From Paraplanobispora takensis (GTDB lineage Bacteria; Actinomycetota; Actinomycetes; Streptosporangiales; Streptosporangiaceae): a stretch of DNA of 64,000 nt. The stretch is taken from assembly GCF_016863195.1 (NCBI RefSeq), contig NZ_BOOK01000002.1, positions 1 through 64,000 of the forward strand, read 5' to 3'. The stretch's first letter is position 1; each line of letters opens with the position of its first letter. Below the pieces are notes generated by a model that saw nothing but the letters and a program-made list of their open reading frames with translations, did not search any database and had not been told where the DNA came from. A program made the translations under genes and the position numbers. Shown one piece after another: positions 52,862-64,000 of the stretch.

Positions 52862-54874
52862 GTGGGGAACGTCATGCCCGATGTGTTCAAGCGGGTCGTC
52901 AGGGCCGACATCGAGACCGCCGAGGCCGCGGGCCTGCTCGCGGCGGTGGGCAGCGTGGGCCCGTCCTTCCAGCCCGGTCTGCTGCCGCGTACGACCCGTG
53001 ACCAGGCGGTGATCACCGGCGTCGTCGCGGCGGCCAACTACGGGCTCACGGTGACGGCCCAGGAGGGCATCACGGCGGTGGCCCGCCGCCTGTCCGGATC
53101 GCGGCGCCGGGCGGGTGCCGCGACCTTCGCCGCCAACCTCGGCGCCGCCGGCGCCGGGGCGGTCGTGCAGCGCCTCTTCGCCCAGCGCCCCGGGGAGTCG
53201 CTGGCCCGCGCCGCCGTCCGGGCGGCCGGCTGGCGGCTGATCACCGGAGGGGTCGCGGGTGCGCTCACCACGGGTGCCGACGGGCTGGTCCGCAGGCTGA
53301 CGGGGGAGCGCACCGTGGGCCGGGTGAACGTCTGGACCGTGCTCGGGGCGGGCACGGCAGTGGGCGCCGGGCTCTACTTCTGGCAGCGCCGGGCCGTGGC
53401 CGGCCAGGAGGAGCAGGGGAAGGCGGACGCCCCCTCCGGGGAGCACGGGCACGGCGAGCTGCTGGGCAGGCGCGCGATCCTGGTGGGGGCCGTCATCTCG
53501 GGCTCGATCACGGCGGCCTCGCGGGCCGAGTCGGCGGCGGCCTCGATCGCCGCCCGGGGCGTCCGGTGGGCGGCCCCCTCGCTCGCACCGTTCAGCCTGG
53601 CGGCCGGGAACATGATCGTCAGGAGCCTGGTCGGGTACGCCGCCTACCGCGGCGCCCGCCTCGTCTACCACCGCCTGGAGGAGGCGGGCACGGTGATCGA
53701 GCCCGCCTACGACACGCCGCCCTCGTCGCGGTGGGTCAGCGGCGGGCCCGGCAGCCTGGTCGACTGGGCGGACTTCGGGCGGGAGGGCCGCCGGTACGTG
53801 AACATGGCGCTGACCGCCGGGGAGATCGAGGAGGTCACCGGGGCGACCGGCACGAAGGACCCGATCCGGGTGTTCGTCGGCCTCGCCTCGGCCGCCACGG
53901 CGACCGAGCGGGCCGACCTGGCCATGCGGGAGCTCGAACGCCTGGGCGCCTTCGACCGCGGGGTCATCGCCTACTTCTCGCCGACGGGCACCGGCTACGT
54001 CAACTACATGGCCGTCGAGACGGTGGAGTACCTCACCGGCGGCGACGTCGCCTCGGCCGCGATCCAGTACTCCGTACGCCCCTCCTACCTGTCCCTGGAC
54101 AGGATCAAGACGGCCTGGGAGGACAACCTCGCCTTCCTGACCGCCATGAGCTGGAAGCTGCGCTCCATGCCGCCGGAGCGCCGCCCCCGGCTGCTGCTGT
54201 TCGGCGAGAGCCTCGGCAGTCACGCCGCCCAGAACGTCTTCCTGCGGCAGGGCGCCAGGGGCATGGACCTGCTGATGATCGACCGCGCCCTGTTCGTCGG
54301 GACGCCCTTCGCCTCCGCCTGGCGGCGCGCGTGGCTGGACGACCCCGCGGAGTGCGACCCGGAAGGTCGCATCGTGGAGGTCGCGTCGTACGACGAGTGG
54401 CTCGCGCTCCCGCGGGAACGGCGGGAGAGGACCAGGATCGTCCTGCTCACACATGACGAGGACCCGATCCCCAAGCTCGGGCTGCCGCTGCTGATCCAGG
54501 CGCCCGAGTGGCTGGGTCCGCCCGACACCCGCAGGCCCGGGATCCCGCGGGGGGCCACCTGGCGGCCGTTCGTCACCTCGGTGATCACCTTCGTCGACCT
54601 GCTGAACGCCAACCGGGTCGTCCCCGGCAGGCTGGAGGCCCTGGGCCACGACTACCGGGCGGACCTGTCGCGGTTCATCCACGCCGCCTTCGACCTGCCC
54701 GCCGGGCCCGGCACGCTGGCGAACATCGACAAGGCGCTGGGGGAGCGCGAGCTGGCCTGGGCCCGCCGCAGGCAACTGGGTGAGAGCCTGCGGCCGGCTG
54801 CGGTCAGCGCGGTCCGCCGGCGGGCCGGCCGTCCCCCGGCTCGTCTCGGATCCCCTCCTTCTTCAGGTACCTGA
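52862..54874 (+). CDS. Membrane-anchored alpha/beta-hydrolase (Abhydrolase_9 type)
   Basis: About 670 residues. The N-terminal 290 residues are Ala/Gly-rich and moderately hydrophobic (transmembrane or membrane-associated module); the C-terminal half matches the actinobacterial alpha/beta-hydrolase family with the nucleophile elbow LFGESLGSHAAQ and conserved stretches GREGRRYVNM, ALTAGEIEEVTG, RVFVGLASA. Probably a membrane-associated esterase or lipase-like enzyme; substrate unknown. GTG at 52862 or the ATG at 52874 is the start. Its 3' end overlaps the convergent small membrane-protein gene by 71 nt. Confidence 0.8.
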   Translation: MGNVMPDVFKRVVRADIETAEAAGLLAAVGSVGPSFQPGLLPRTTRDQAVITGVVAAANYGLTVTAQEGITAVARRLSGSRRRAGAATFAANLGAAGAGAVVQRLFAQRPGESLARAAVRAAGWRLITGGVAGALTTGADGLVRRLTGERTVGRVNVWTVLGAGTAVGAGLYFWQRRAVAGQEEQGKADAPSGEHGHGELLGRRAILVGAVISGSITAASRAESAAASIAARGVRWAAPSLAPFSLAAGNMIVRSLVGYAAYRGARLVYHRLEEAGTVIEPAYDTPPSSRWVSGGPGSLVDWADFGREGRRYVNMALTAGEIEEVTGATGTKDPIRVFVGLASAATATERADLAMRELERLGAFDRGVIAYFSPTGTGYVNYMAVETVEYLTGGDVASAAIQYSVRPSYLSLDRIKTAWEDNLAFLTAMSWKLRSMPPERRPRLLLFGESLGSHAAQNVFLRQGARGMDLLMIDRALFVGTPFASAWRRAWLDDPAECDPEGRIVEVASYDEWLALPRERRERTRIVLLTHDEDPIPKLGLPLLIQAPEWLGPPDTRRPGIPRGATWRPFVTSVITFVDLLNANRVVPGRLEALGHDYRADLSRFIHAAFDLPAGPGTLANIDKALGERELAWARRRQLGESLRPAAVSAVRRRAGRPPARLGSPPSSGT

Positions 54875-55067
54875 CGATCTCCGCCCAGGCCTCCTCGTCC
54901 ACCTCGACCCCGCGATCGTGGGATCCGGCGGGGTCGGGGGGCCGCACGTCCGCGACCTGGGAGGCGGCGGCCCGGGCCCGGCGGCGCCGGCGCAGCACGA
55001 TGATCACAGCGGTGATGACGGCGACGATCAGCAAGCATGTGAACAGGGTCAACACGATCACCTCCAC
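54804..55067 (-). CDS. Tiny single-TM protein with GSHD tail (paralogue 1)
   Basis: 87 residues: one N-terminal membrane helix (IVLTLFTCLLIVAVITAVIIVL), an Arg-rich stop-transfer patch RRRRRAR, and a soluble tail GSHDRGVEVDEEAWAEIVRYL. The tail pattern GSHD-x-GV-x-V-x4-WA-x-IV-x2-L is shared with the protein at 62543-62752, so the two are paralogues. No known family recognised. Box copy d lies 96 bp upstream. Confidence 0.75.
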   Translation of the reverse strand: MEVIVLTLFTCLLIVAVITAVIIVLRRRRRARAAASQVADVRPPDPAGSHDRGVEVDEEAWAEIVRYLKKEGIRDEPGDGRPAGGPR

Positions 55068-55163
55068 CGGCGGATGGACGCCGGGTGGCCCGGGGCCGGC
55101 GACCCGGCCGCCACGGCCGGTCGCGCTATGGGGAGAGCATCGCGCCGGTGACGCGCCGGTGAA

Positions 55164-55180
55164 TCACCCATGAGGGATGA
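55164..55180. promoter_or_regulatory. 17-bp box copy d (one mismatch)
   Basis: TCACCC-ATGAG-GGATGA, one base from the consensus, upstream of the minus-strand tiny membrane protein gene (start 55067). Confidence 0.5.
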
Positions 55181-55221
55181 GAGGTGAAGATTCGGCGCAG
55201 CTGACGACCGCCGGCACCCTT

Positions 55222-55238
55222 TCGCCCGGGAAGGGTGA
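55222..55238. promoter_or_regulatory. 17-bp box copy e (one mismatch)
   Basis: TCGCCC-GGGAA-GGGTGA, one base from the consensus, 92 bp before the plus-strand gene at 55331. Confidence 0.5.
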
Positions 55239-55330
55239 GCCGGGCGCCGGGGAGAGGAGGTTGCGTATGATCCCGGGCCTCCTTCGCGGGGGAGGCCCGG
55301 CTACGAGGATTCCGGAGAAAGGAGACGGCT

Positions 55331-55624
55331 ATGGGCTGCCTGCTTGCGATCTTCGCTGGATTTTTCCCCAGGCTCGCGTTGTTCGTCGTGTGGGTGGCCC
55401 GGCCGAACCTGGTCGACGCCGCCTTCGGCGGCTGGATCGTGCCGCTTCTCGGCATCATCTTCTTCCCCTTCGCGACGCTGCTGTACGTGCTGTTCTACGT
55501 GCCGGGGCTGGGAGTGCCCGGCTGGGCGTGGCTCTGGATCGCCCTCGGGGTGCTGCTCGACCTGAGCCACTGGGTGAGCATGGCTGTGCGGCGCGATCGG
55601 ATGGTCGACGTGCGCGGCATGTGA
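55331..55624 (+). CDS. Small three-helix membrane protein, unknown
   Basis: 97 residues made of about three membrane helices (LLAIFAGFFPRLALFVVWVA; WIVPLLGIIFFPFATLLYVLFYV; WAWLWIALGVLLDLSHWVS). AAAGGAGA precedes the ATG. No catalytic motifs; I recognise only a widespread type of actinobacterial hypothetical. Faces a terminator shared with the convergent DUF7144-like gene. Confidence 0.75.
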   Translation: MGCLLAIFAGFFPRLALFVVWVARPNLVDAAFGGWIVPLLGIIFFPFATLLYVLFYVPGLGVPGWAWLWIALGVLLDLSHWVSMAVRRDRMVDVRGM

Positions 55625-55639
55625 AAGCGGCATGACACA

Positions 55640-55670
55640 CGGCGGGCCCCCGTTCCACGGGGGCCCGCCG
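55640..55670. terminator. Bidirectional hairpin between convergent genes
   Basis: Perfect 13-bp stem: 55640-55652 with 55658-55670 around the loop TTCCA, located between the stops at 55624 (+) and 55704 (-). Confidence 0.88.
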
Positions 55671-55703
55671 CTCGTCACGCCGCCGGTCTCTGCGTAGTAG
55701 TGG

Positions 55704-56135
55704 TCAGTCTCTGCGGAGTCCCGCCTGCCGGGCCTCCTGCTTGCCGTACACGCACAGTGTCCAGATCACGAACACGTCGATGGCGATGATGAGCAGCGCC
55801 CAGATCGGGTAGTAGGGGATGAAGAAGAAGTTGGCGATCGCGCTCAGCGCGGCCGCGACGATGCCGACGACGCGGGCCCAGAGCTGGGCCGCCATCACAC
55901 CCCAGCCCGCGATGCCCACCACGATGCCCAGGGCCAGATGGGTCCAGCCCCAGGCGGTCACGTCGATCGCATATATGTAGTTCGGCGCGGGAATGTAGAA
56001 CTGGTCCTCCAGGATGGCCGCGATTCCCTCGATCGCCTGGAAGAACCCCACCGTCATCATCAGGACGGCGGTGAACAGGATCGATCCCGTGGTCCAGCCA
56101 CTCACCTGATCGTCCGCGTGCGACCTGCCTGCCAT
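55704..56135 (-). CDS. DUF7144-like four-helix membrane protein (paralogue 1)
   Basis: 143 residues with four membrane helices. Highly similar in order and sequence to the protein starting at 63650: shared FQAIEGIAAILED-type segment, PNYIYAIDVTAWGW, LALGIVVGIAGWGV, and AALSAIANFFFIPYYPIW. Function unknown; family name is from memory. GGAGG precedes the ATG. 25 nt downstream of the SHOCT gene, so the pair is an operon controlled from box f. Confidence 0.82.
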   Translation of the reverse strand: MAGRSHADDQVSGWTTGSILFTAVLMMTVGFFQAIEGIAAILEDQFYIPAPNYIYAIDVTAWGWTHLALGIVVGIAGWGVMAAQLWARVVGIVAAALSAIANFFFIPYYPIWALLIIAIDVFVIWTLCVYGKQEARQAGLRRD

Positions 56136-56160
56136 GTGGCACCTCCGTGTCCGTCAGGCG

Positions 56161-56499
56161 CTAACCGCGCAGTATCTGCTGCTTGGCCGCGCGGAACTCC
56201 TCTTCCGTGATGGCTCCCTGGTCGAGCAGCACCTTGAGCCGTTCCAGCTCGCCCACCGTCCCGCCGGCGGACGCGGTCTGGTCGGACACCGCCCGCGCGG
56301 GCACCGTCTGCACGGCACGCGGCGCGGCGACCTGCTCCCGGTCGTCCTCGTCGTATTCGTCGTAGTACTCGTCGCCCTGAACGGCGTTCCTGGCCTGGCG
56401 GCGCTTGATCGCCTTGTAGGCGGCGGCACCGGCACCGGCGATCACCACCGCGTTCCGCAACGGTCTTCCTTTTCCGCCTCTGCGAAGCATCCCCATCAT
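56161..56499 (-). CDS. SHOCT-domain small membrane protein
   Basis: About 112 residues: basic N-terminus with a short hydrophobic segment (NAVVIAGAGAAAYKAI), an acidic Tyr-rich stretch (DEYYDEYDEDD), and a C-terminal SHOCT domain (ELERLKVLLDQGAITEEEFR). SHOCT domains occur at the C-termini of many small envelope proteins and are thought to aid oligomerisation. Two adjacent ATGs (56499, 56496) follow GGGAGG. Leads the operon with the DUF7144-like gene. Confidence 0.85.
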   Translation of the reverse strand: MMGMLRRGGKGRPLRNAVVIAGAGAAAYKAIKRRQARNAVQGDEYYDEYDEDDREQVAAPRAVQTVPARAVSDQTASAGGTVGELERLKVLLDQGAITEEEFRAAKQQILRG

Positions 56500-56558
56500 C
56501 GGCCTCCCGGATCCGCACGAGTTCGGTTCAAGGAGATCGGTCCGCCGGACCGGCCTCA

Positions 56559-56575
56559 TCACCCTCGCCGGGTGA
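56559..56575. promoter_or_regulatory. 17-bp box copy f (perfect)
   Basis: TCACCC-TCGCC-GGGTGA, 59 bp before the SHOCT start (minus) and 132 bp before the GH63 start (plus). Part of the 47-bp block (56529-56575) repeated inverted at 62868-62914. Confidence 0.8.
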
Positions 56576-56707
56576 TGGGGGGCCCGCCCCGCGGTGCGAC
56601 GGTCGGCTGTGGGCGAGCGGCACCGGCGGGCACCAGGACGGCGCCCGCCGGGGTCGCGCCGCGTGCTGCGCACAACCGTCGGCGGCGATCGTGGAGGTGC
56701 TGCGGAG

Positions 56708-59493
<2,786 letters not shown>

Positions 59494-59497
<4 letters not shown>

Positions 59498-61014
59498 CGG
59501 GCGGACGGCGGCCGGCGCCGGTGATCTACGAGGTCAACACGTGGGTGTGGCTGGGCGAGCTGGAGCACCGCAACGGCCGGTCGATAGGTCTGCAGGACGT
59601 GCCCGGGAAGGAGTGGGACGCGCTGGCTCTGCCGGGCGTCGACACGGTCTGGCTGATGGGCGTGTGGCAGCGCAGCTCGGTCGGCCGCGACCTCGCCCTG
59701 ACCCAGCCCGGGTTGCGCGACTCCTTCCGGGCCGCCCTGCCCGACGTCACCGACCGCGACATCGCCGGCTCGCCGTACTGCGTGCGCGACTACACCGCCG
59801 ACCCCCGGCTGGGCGGGACGGCGGGGCTGGCCGCGGCGAGGGACGCGCTGGCCCGCCGGGGCCTGCGCCTGATGCTGGACTACGTGCCCAACCACGTGGC
59901 CCCCGACCATCCCTGGCTGAGCGCCCACCCCGAGTACTTCGTCCGGGGTGACGCCGCCGACCTGGAGCGGGACCCGGCGGCCTTCCTCGCCCGGGAGGGC
60001 GTGGTCGTCGCGCGCGGGCGGGACCCGTTCTTCCCGCCCTGGCCGGACGTGGCACAGCTCAACGCCTTCGCGCCCGGCCTGCGCGCCGCCACCGCCGAGA
60101 CGCTGACCCGGATCGGAGAGCAGTGCGACGGCGTGCGCTGCGACATGGCCATGCTGCTGACCACCGAGGTGTTCGCCAAGACCTGGGGTGAGCGGGCGGG
60201 CATGCCCCCGGCGGAGGAGTTCTGGCCGTTCGTCATCGGCCGGGTCAAGGAGCGCCACCCGTCGATGCTGTTCGTGGCCGAGGCCTACTGGGACCTGGAG
60301 TGGGCCCTGCAGCAGCAGGGCTTCGACTTCTGCTACGACAAGCGGCTGTACGACCGGCTGCTGCACGAGAGTCCCGGGTCCGTGCGCGGTCACCTGCGCG
60401 CCGACCTGGCCTACCAGCGGGGGCTGGTGCGCTTCCTGGAGAACCACGACGAGCCCCGGGCCGCCGCCGTGTTCGACCCGGCCAAGGAGCGGGCCGCCGC
60501 GATGATGATCGCCACTCTGCCGGGGGCCACCCTGTGGCACGAGGGCCAGTTCGAGGGGCGCAGGGTCAGGGTGCCCGTCTTCCTGTCCCGGCGGCCGGAC
60601 GAGACCCCCGTGCCGGAGCTGCGGGCCTTCCACGAGCGGCTGCTGGCGGCCGTGGGCGCGAGCGGCATGCGCGAGGGCGACTGGCAGCCGGTCGAGTGCA
60701 CCGGCTGGCCGGACAACCGGTCCTGCGAGGGGATGGCGGCCTGGAGCTGGTACCGCCCGCAGGGGCGGCACCTGGTCGTGGTCAACCTGCAGGACCGGGC
60801 CGCGCAGGCCCGCCTGCCGCTGGCCTGGCCCGAACTGCCCGACCGGCGCTGGGTCCTGCGCGACCTGCTGACCGGTACGACCTACGAACGCGACGGGATC
60901 GAGATGCGGGATCCCGGCCTGTACGTCGCGCTCGACGGCTGGGCCGGCAACGTCTTCGCGGTCGAACCGGCCGCGACCGCACGTCCCGAGGCGGCCCCGG
61001 CCGCGCAGCCGTGA
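59494..61014 (+). CDS. GH13 alpha-amylase-like glycosidase
   Basis: 506 residues. The four GH13 regions are present: I DYVPNH, II GVRCDMAM (nucleophile Asp), III FVAEAYWDLE (acid/base Glu), IV FLENHDEPR. Starts at an ATG overlapping the GH63 stop. Cytoplasmic. Sequence start VIYEVNTWVWLGEL is typical of a small actinobacterial GH13 group of unknown specificity. Likely acts with GH63 on an internal alpha-glucan or glucosylated solute. Confidence 0.87.
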
Positions 61015-61064
61015 CCGCTCCGGACGGGCAACCGGTGACCGCGACCGTGTGAGGAGTCCTGACG

Positions 61065-61664
61065 ATGTCCGGATCGATGTACGACCCCCCCGGCGGCTAC
61101 GAGCCCCGGGGGAACTACCAGCAGGGCGGGAACCACCCGCCGGGCGGGGAGTATCAGCAGGGCGGGGGCGGTGACTACCAGCAGGGCGGGAGCTATCAGC
61201 AGCCGCTCCCGTCCCGCGCGCCCGCGCCGTCCTCCGGGGAACCGCCCGCCGTCGACACGGGCAGGCTCTGGGGCGGAGGCCTGGCCACGGCCGTGGTCGC
61301 CGGCCTGGTGGCGTGGCTCGGCGTTCTCGTCGCGGAGGGGATCCTCAACGTCGAGTTGCTGGCCCCGCGGAGCAGGGGGCTGACCGGCGCGTCCGGGACG
61401 GCGCTCTACGTGATCTCCGCGGGCACGGGCGCGCTCATCGCCACGTTGATCCTGCAGATCCTGGTCTCGCTCACTCCGCGGCCGCTGGCGTACTTCTCCA
61501 CGATCATCGGGTTGATCACGGCCGCCTTCGCCATCCTGCCCTTCACCGCGGAGGCGCCGCTGTCGACCCAGATCGCGACCGGCCTGGCCAATCTCTGCGT
61601 CGGACTCGTCATCCTGACGATGCTTCCCAAGGTCGGCTACACGGCGATCCGATCGGCTAAGTGA
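61065..61664 (+). CDS. Membrane protein with Gln/Gly-rich tail (DUF6069-like)
   Basis: 199 residues: disordered N-terminus of about 60 residues with YQQGG/YQPGG-type repeats, then four membrane helices (ATAVVAGLVAWLGVLVAEGI; YVISAGTGALIATLILQILV; YFSTIIGLITAAFAIL; IATGLANLCVGLVILTML). Family name from memory; function unknown. The 3' end overlaps the convergent yihY-type gene by 8 nt. Confidence 0.78.
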   Translation: MSGSMYDPPGGYEPRGNYQQGGNHPPGGEYQQGGGGDYQQGGSYQQPLPSRAPAPSSGEPPAVDTGRLWGGGLATAVVAGLVAWLGVLVAEGILNVELLAPRSRGLTGASGTALYVISAGTGALIATLILQILVSLTPRPLAYFSTIIGLITAAFAILPFTAEAPLSTQIATGLANLCVGLVILTMLPKVGYTAIRSAK

Positions 61665-62541
61665 CCCGGGGGGCCTCGGAGGTCCCGGGAGCCCCGGAGG
61701 CGCCGGACGCTTCGGGGGCCCCGGGACCCGCCGGCACTCCGGCGGCGGGGTCCTCCGGCGCGAGCTCCGCGCCGACCACCGCGGCGGCGACGATCCCCAG
61801 GCCGATGATGATCAGCCAGGAGATGAGTGCGAACGTCACACCGATCAGGCCGTACCGCCCGGCGTCGTTCTCGATGACCCGCGGCATCCAGTACGCCGAG
61901 GCCATCGTCACGACCAGCTGCCCGCAGGCGGCCACGATCGCGCCGGGGACGAGCCTGCGGATCGGTATCCGGCGGCTGAGGAGCAGGTACTGCAGCACCC
62001 CCCACAGCGGTATCGCCGCCAGGATCCTGATGAAGGCGGCGATGAACGAGCCCCCGGGCGCGCTGTGCAGCGCCGACGTCAGCAACGTGAGGACGATGAG
62101 CTGCGCCACCAGCAGCGACACGCCGGCCAGGCCGTTGAACGTGCCGGGGATGCCGTGCGGCGGCAGGCCCCACGCCTCCTCGTAGACCCGCTGGAGCGAC
62201 CGGGTCAGGCTCAGCAGCGACGCCAGCAGCACGATGAGGCCGATCACGGACATGGTCTGGGCGGCGACCGGCGGGCGGGCGAACAGCGTGCGCATGGCCT
62301 CCGCGCTGTCACCGGTGAGGTGGAAGCGGGTCACCAGTTCGTCGCCGACCGCGTGGCTCCCGCCGGAGCCGGTGACGCTGGCCGTGAGGATCAGCAGGGG
62401 GATGATGGTGGTGAACGTCTGCCCGGCGATGACCAGGCTGCGGTTGCGCCCGTCGATGTGACGGAACCGCTGGAGGCATCTCAGGGTCAGTGCGAGCCCG
62501 CTCCAGCGCGCCAGGCTCAGCAGCCGCTCGCGCACGGCCAC
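61657..62541 (-). CDS. YihY/virulence factor BrkB-family membrane protein
   Basis: 294 residues with about six membrane helices; ALTLRCLQRFRHIDGRNRSLVIAGQTFTTIIPLL-like start (shown in part) and AAIPLWGVLQYLLLSRRIPIRRLVPGA are family features. UPF0761 function is unknown. GTG start one base after the stop of the tiny TM gene, so the two are co-translated. Ala/Pro-rich C-tail. Confidence 0.85.
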   Translation of the reverse strand: MAVRERLLSLARWSGLALTLRCLQRFRHIDGRNRSLVIAGQTFTTIIPLLILTASVTGSGGSHAVGDELVTRFHLTGDSAEAMRTLFARPPVAAQTMSVIGLIVLLASLLSLTRSLQRVYEEAWGLPPHGIPGTFNGLAGVSLLVAQLIVLTLLTSALHSAPGGSFIAAFIRILAAIPLWGVLQYLLLSRRIPIRRLVPGAIVAACGQLVVTMASAYWMPRVIENDAGRYGLIGVTFALISWLIIIGLGIVAAAVVGAELAPEDPAAGVPAGPGAPEASGASGAPGTSEAPRVT

Positions 62542-62542
62542 G

Positions 62543-62752
62543 TCATTCGGGCCGGCGGGGACGTTGCTCCCGGCCCTCCGGGTCCAGCTCCGCCACGATC
62601 TGGGCCCACCTGCCCGGGTTCACCCACACACCGGCGTCGTGGGAACCGGAAACGGGGGGTCCGGCGCGACGGTCCCTCCGGGAACGGACGGCGCAACGGC
62701 ACAGCCACCAGATCACGGCGGCGCCGGCGATCACTTCGAGGAACAGTTCCAT
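62543..62752 (-). CDS. Tiny single-TM protein with GSHD tail (paralogue 2)
   Basis: 69 residues: N-terminal membrane helix (LFLEVIAGAAVIWWLC), Arg-rich patch, and tail GSHDAGVWVNPGRWAQIVAEL. Shares the pattern GSHD-x-GV-x-V-x4-WA-x-IV-x2-L-x2-EG with the gene at 54804-55067. Only one base separates it from yihY. Box g lies 115 bp upstream. Not a recognised family. Confidence 0.72.
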   Translation of the reverse strand: MELFLEVIAGAAVIWWLCRCAVRSRRDRRAGPPVSGSHDAGVWVNPGRWAQIVAELDPEGREQRPRRPE

Positions 62753-62867
62753 GGTGCCCGCCTTTCCGTGGCCCCTGCCATGGCGCCGGTGCCGTTCTCC
62801 GTTCCCGCAGGGGAAGGTGCCGGCCCGGGGGCGCGTGATGAGTTTCCCAAATCCGGAATCAGACACT

Positions 62868-62884
62868 TCACCCGGCGAGGGTGA
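62868..62884. promoter_or_regulatory. 17-bp box copy g (perfect)
   Basis: TCACCC-GGCGA-GGGTGA, 63 bp before the DUF1269 ATG (plus) and 115 bp before the tiny TM gene (minus). Part of the 47-bp block 62868-62914. Confidence 0.8.
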
Positions 62885-62947
62885 TGAGGCGGGCCCGGCG
62901 GACCGATCTCCTTGGGGCGAGGCAACGAACGAGGGAGAGGGCGAACC

Positions 62948-63451
62948 ATGGCAGATCTGATAGCGATCGGCTATCCCGACGAGTCGACCGCCGCCGACGC
63001 GGAGCGCGAGGTCCAGCACCTGACCGCCGAGCTCATCATCCAGCCCGACGCGGTCGCGGTCATCACGCGTGACCAGCAGGGCAAGTTCCACGTCAGCACC
63101 CACCACAACGCGGTGGCCGGCGGCGCGACCTGGGGCATGTTCTGGGGACTGCTGTTCGGCATGTTGTTCTTCGTCCCGTTCCTGGGCATGGCGCTGGGCG
63201 GCGGCCTGGGCGCGCTGATGGGCAAGCTGGAGAAGTCGGGCATCGACAAGGCCTTCCAGCAGCAGGTGCGCGACATGCTCCAGCCGGGCACCTCGGCGCT
63301 GTTCCTGGTGGTGGAGAAGGTCACCCCGGACAAGGCCGTGGCCGCGCTCAGCAAGTACGGCGGCACCGTGCTGAAGTCCTCCCTGTCCAAGGACGCCGAG
63401 CGGCGGCTGCAGGAGGCCCTGCACGGCGAGGAGGCGGCAGAGGAGGTGTGA
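62948..63451 (+). CDS. DUF1269-family membrane protein
   Basis: 167 residues. N-terminal soluble part (MADLIAIGYPDESTAADAEREVQ), a central Gly-rich hydrophobic hairpin (GGATWGMFWGLLFGMLFFVP then GMALGGGLGALMGKLEKSG), and a C-terminal domain ending TVLKSSLSKDAERRLQEAL. Such proteins are common stress-associated hypotheticals; function unknown. ATG follows GAGGGAGAGGGCG. Directly downstream of box g. Confidence 0.85.
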   Translation: MADLIAIGYPDESTAADAEREVQHLTAELIIQPDAVAVITRDQQGKFHVSTHHNAVAGGATWGMFWGLLFGMLFFVPFLGMALGGGLGALMGKLEKSGIDKAFQQQVRDMLQPGTSALFLVVEKVTPDKAVAALSKYGGTVLKSSLSKDAERRLQEALHGEEAAEEV

Positions 63452-63463
63452 CGGTCGCCCCGT

Positions 63464-63509
63464 CGAGGAGCGGCCGATCACCGGTCGCTCCGCCGAGGAG
63501 CGGCCGATC
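63464..63509. repeat. 16-bp direct repeat after DUF1269 gene
   Basis: CGAGGAGCGGCCGATC at 63464-63479 and 63494-63509 (30-bp period), starting 12 bp after the stop codon. Confidence 0.88.
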
Positions 63510-63518
63510 GACGGCAGT

Positions 63519-63553
63519 CCGCAGGTCGCCCGGTTTCCCCGGGCGACCTGCGG
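63519..63553 (+). terminator. Intrinsic terminator after DUF1269 gene
   Basis: Perfect 15-bp stem CCGCAGGTCGCCCGG (63519-63533) with its complement at 63539-63553, loop TTTCC, followed by CTTTTCC. Confidence 0.88.
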
Positions 63554-63575
63554 CTTTTCCGCGGTCTCCCGGATG

Positions 63576-63592
63576 TCACCCCCGATGGGTGA
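63576..63592. promoter_or_regulatory. 17-bp box copy h (perfect)
   Basis: TCACCC-CCGAT-GGGTGA, 57 bp before the DUF7144-like ATG at 63650. Confidence 0.8.
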
Positions 63593-63649
63593 TCCCCGGG
63601 GGCGGGCGCCGGGGCGATGGTGGGACGGCGACTTGAGGGAGGTGTCACC

Positions 63650-64000
63650 ATGGCAAACAGGTCTTATACCGACAAGCCGGTCAGCGGCTGGGTCATGGGA
63701 TTCGCGTTGTTCGCCGCCGTCATGATGATGATGGTGGGGATCTTCCAGGCCATCGAGGGGCTCGCGGCCATCCTGGAGAACGAGTTCTACGTCGTCGCGC
63801 CGAACTACGTCTACCAGGTCGACGTGACGGTCTGGGGCTGGATCCACCTGGTCCTGGGCATCGTGCTGGCCGTGGCCGGCTGGGGCGTGCTGTCGGCCCA
63901 GATGTGGGCGCGGGTCGTCGGGATCGGCGCGGCCGCGCTGAGCGCGATCGCCAACTTCTTCTTCATCCCCTACTACCCGGTGTGGTCGATCCTGATCATC
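63650..64000 (+). CDS. DUF7144-like membrane protein (paralogue 2), cut by the window end
   Basis: First 117 codons of a protein closely matching the one at 55704-56135: MANRSYTDKPVSGWVMGF, then FQAIEGLAAILENEFYVVAP, NYVYQVDVTVWGWIHLVLG, AALSAIANFFFIPYYPVW. Three of four expected helices are inside the window. Strong GAGGGAGG ribosome site. Under box h. The remaining about 25 residues lie beyond base 64000. Confidence 0.85.
   Translation, partial: MANRSYTDKPVSGWVMGFALFAAVMMMMVGIFQAIEGLAAILENEFYVVAPNYVYQVDVTVWGWIHLVLGIVLAVAGWGVLSAQMWARVVGIGAAALSAIANFFFIPYYPVWSILII

Overview
The window reads as chromosomal DNA of a high-G+C actinomycete. Evidence: very G+C-rich third codon positions, many GTG starts, GTGA/ATGA start-stop overlaps, CBM-bearing secreted cellulase/glucanase genes, SpoIIE/STAS regulators and IclR/MarR/PucR-age regulatory style. 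A Streptosporangiaceae-like soil organism (Streptosporangium/Nonomuraea type) is my inference, not something the sequence proves. No rRNA, tRNA, CRISPR array, transposase, integrase or phage gene was seen.

Layout. 0-7.7 kb: an amino-sugar / oligosaccharide module (BadF-type N-acetylglucosamine kinase divergent from an RpiR regulator and a SIS protein, a secreted CBM3-GH16 glucanase, and a MalEFG-type ABC importer). 7.7-14.2 kb: a carboxymuconolactone-decarboxylase-like protein, an endonuclease Q-like PHP protein, and a signalling block (PAS-GAF-PP2C phosphatase, GAF histidine kinase, a 55-residue CxxC protein, a STAS anti-anti-sigma factor). 14.2-21.8 kb: RecD2-type helicase, a polytopic membrane protein divergent from a MarR regulator across a perfect operator palindrome, an SDR, an aminotransferase and a diguanylate cyclase. 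21.9-29.8 kb: acyl-CoA synthetase, PucR regulator and a divergent livGFHMK-type importer closed by a strong hairpin. 29.9-41 kb: zinc-type adenylate kinase, Tat-exported PL8 lyase, zinc CDF exporter with divergent ArsR sensor, a solitary ctaD, a DUF3040 protein, a GH5-CBM2 endoglucanase of the Acidothermus E1 type, and a Baeyer-Villiger monooxygenase.

41-64 kb is the most unusual part. GH15, MFS and P-type ATPase genes, a complete arginine deiminase operon (antiporter, arcA, arcB, arcC), an alpha/beta-hydrolase, GH63 + GH13 glycosidases, YihY, DUF1269, SHOCT and several tiny membrane proteins are interspersed with a repeated 17-bp palindrome TCACCC-N5-GGGTGA. Five perfect and three one-mismatch copies lie in intergenic regions, mostly 57-97 bp before start codons. 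Two copies sit in 47-bp blocks that are 45/47 identical and point at different genes 6.3 kb apart. The region also holds paralogous pairs (two DUF7144-like proteins; two tiny TM proteins sharing a GSHD-GV-V-WA-IV tail). I infer a locally clustered stress/energy regulon: ATP from arginine, sugar release from storage or osmolyte glycans, ion pumping and membrane adaptation, controlled by one unidentified regulator.

Other recurring structure: short tandem duplications (14-18 bp) spanning stop codons at several genes, hexanucleotide GGGCAC-type expansions encoding His-rich stretches in two unrelated proteins, and long perfect hairpins between convergent genes.
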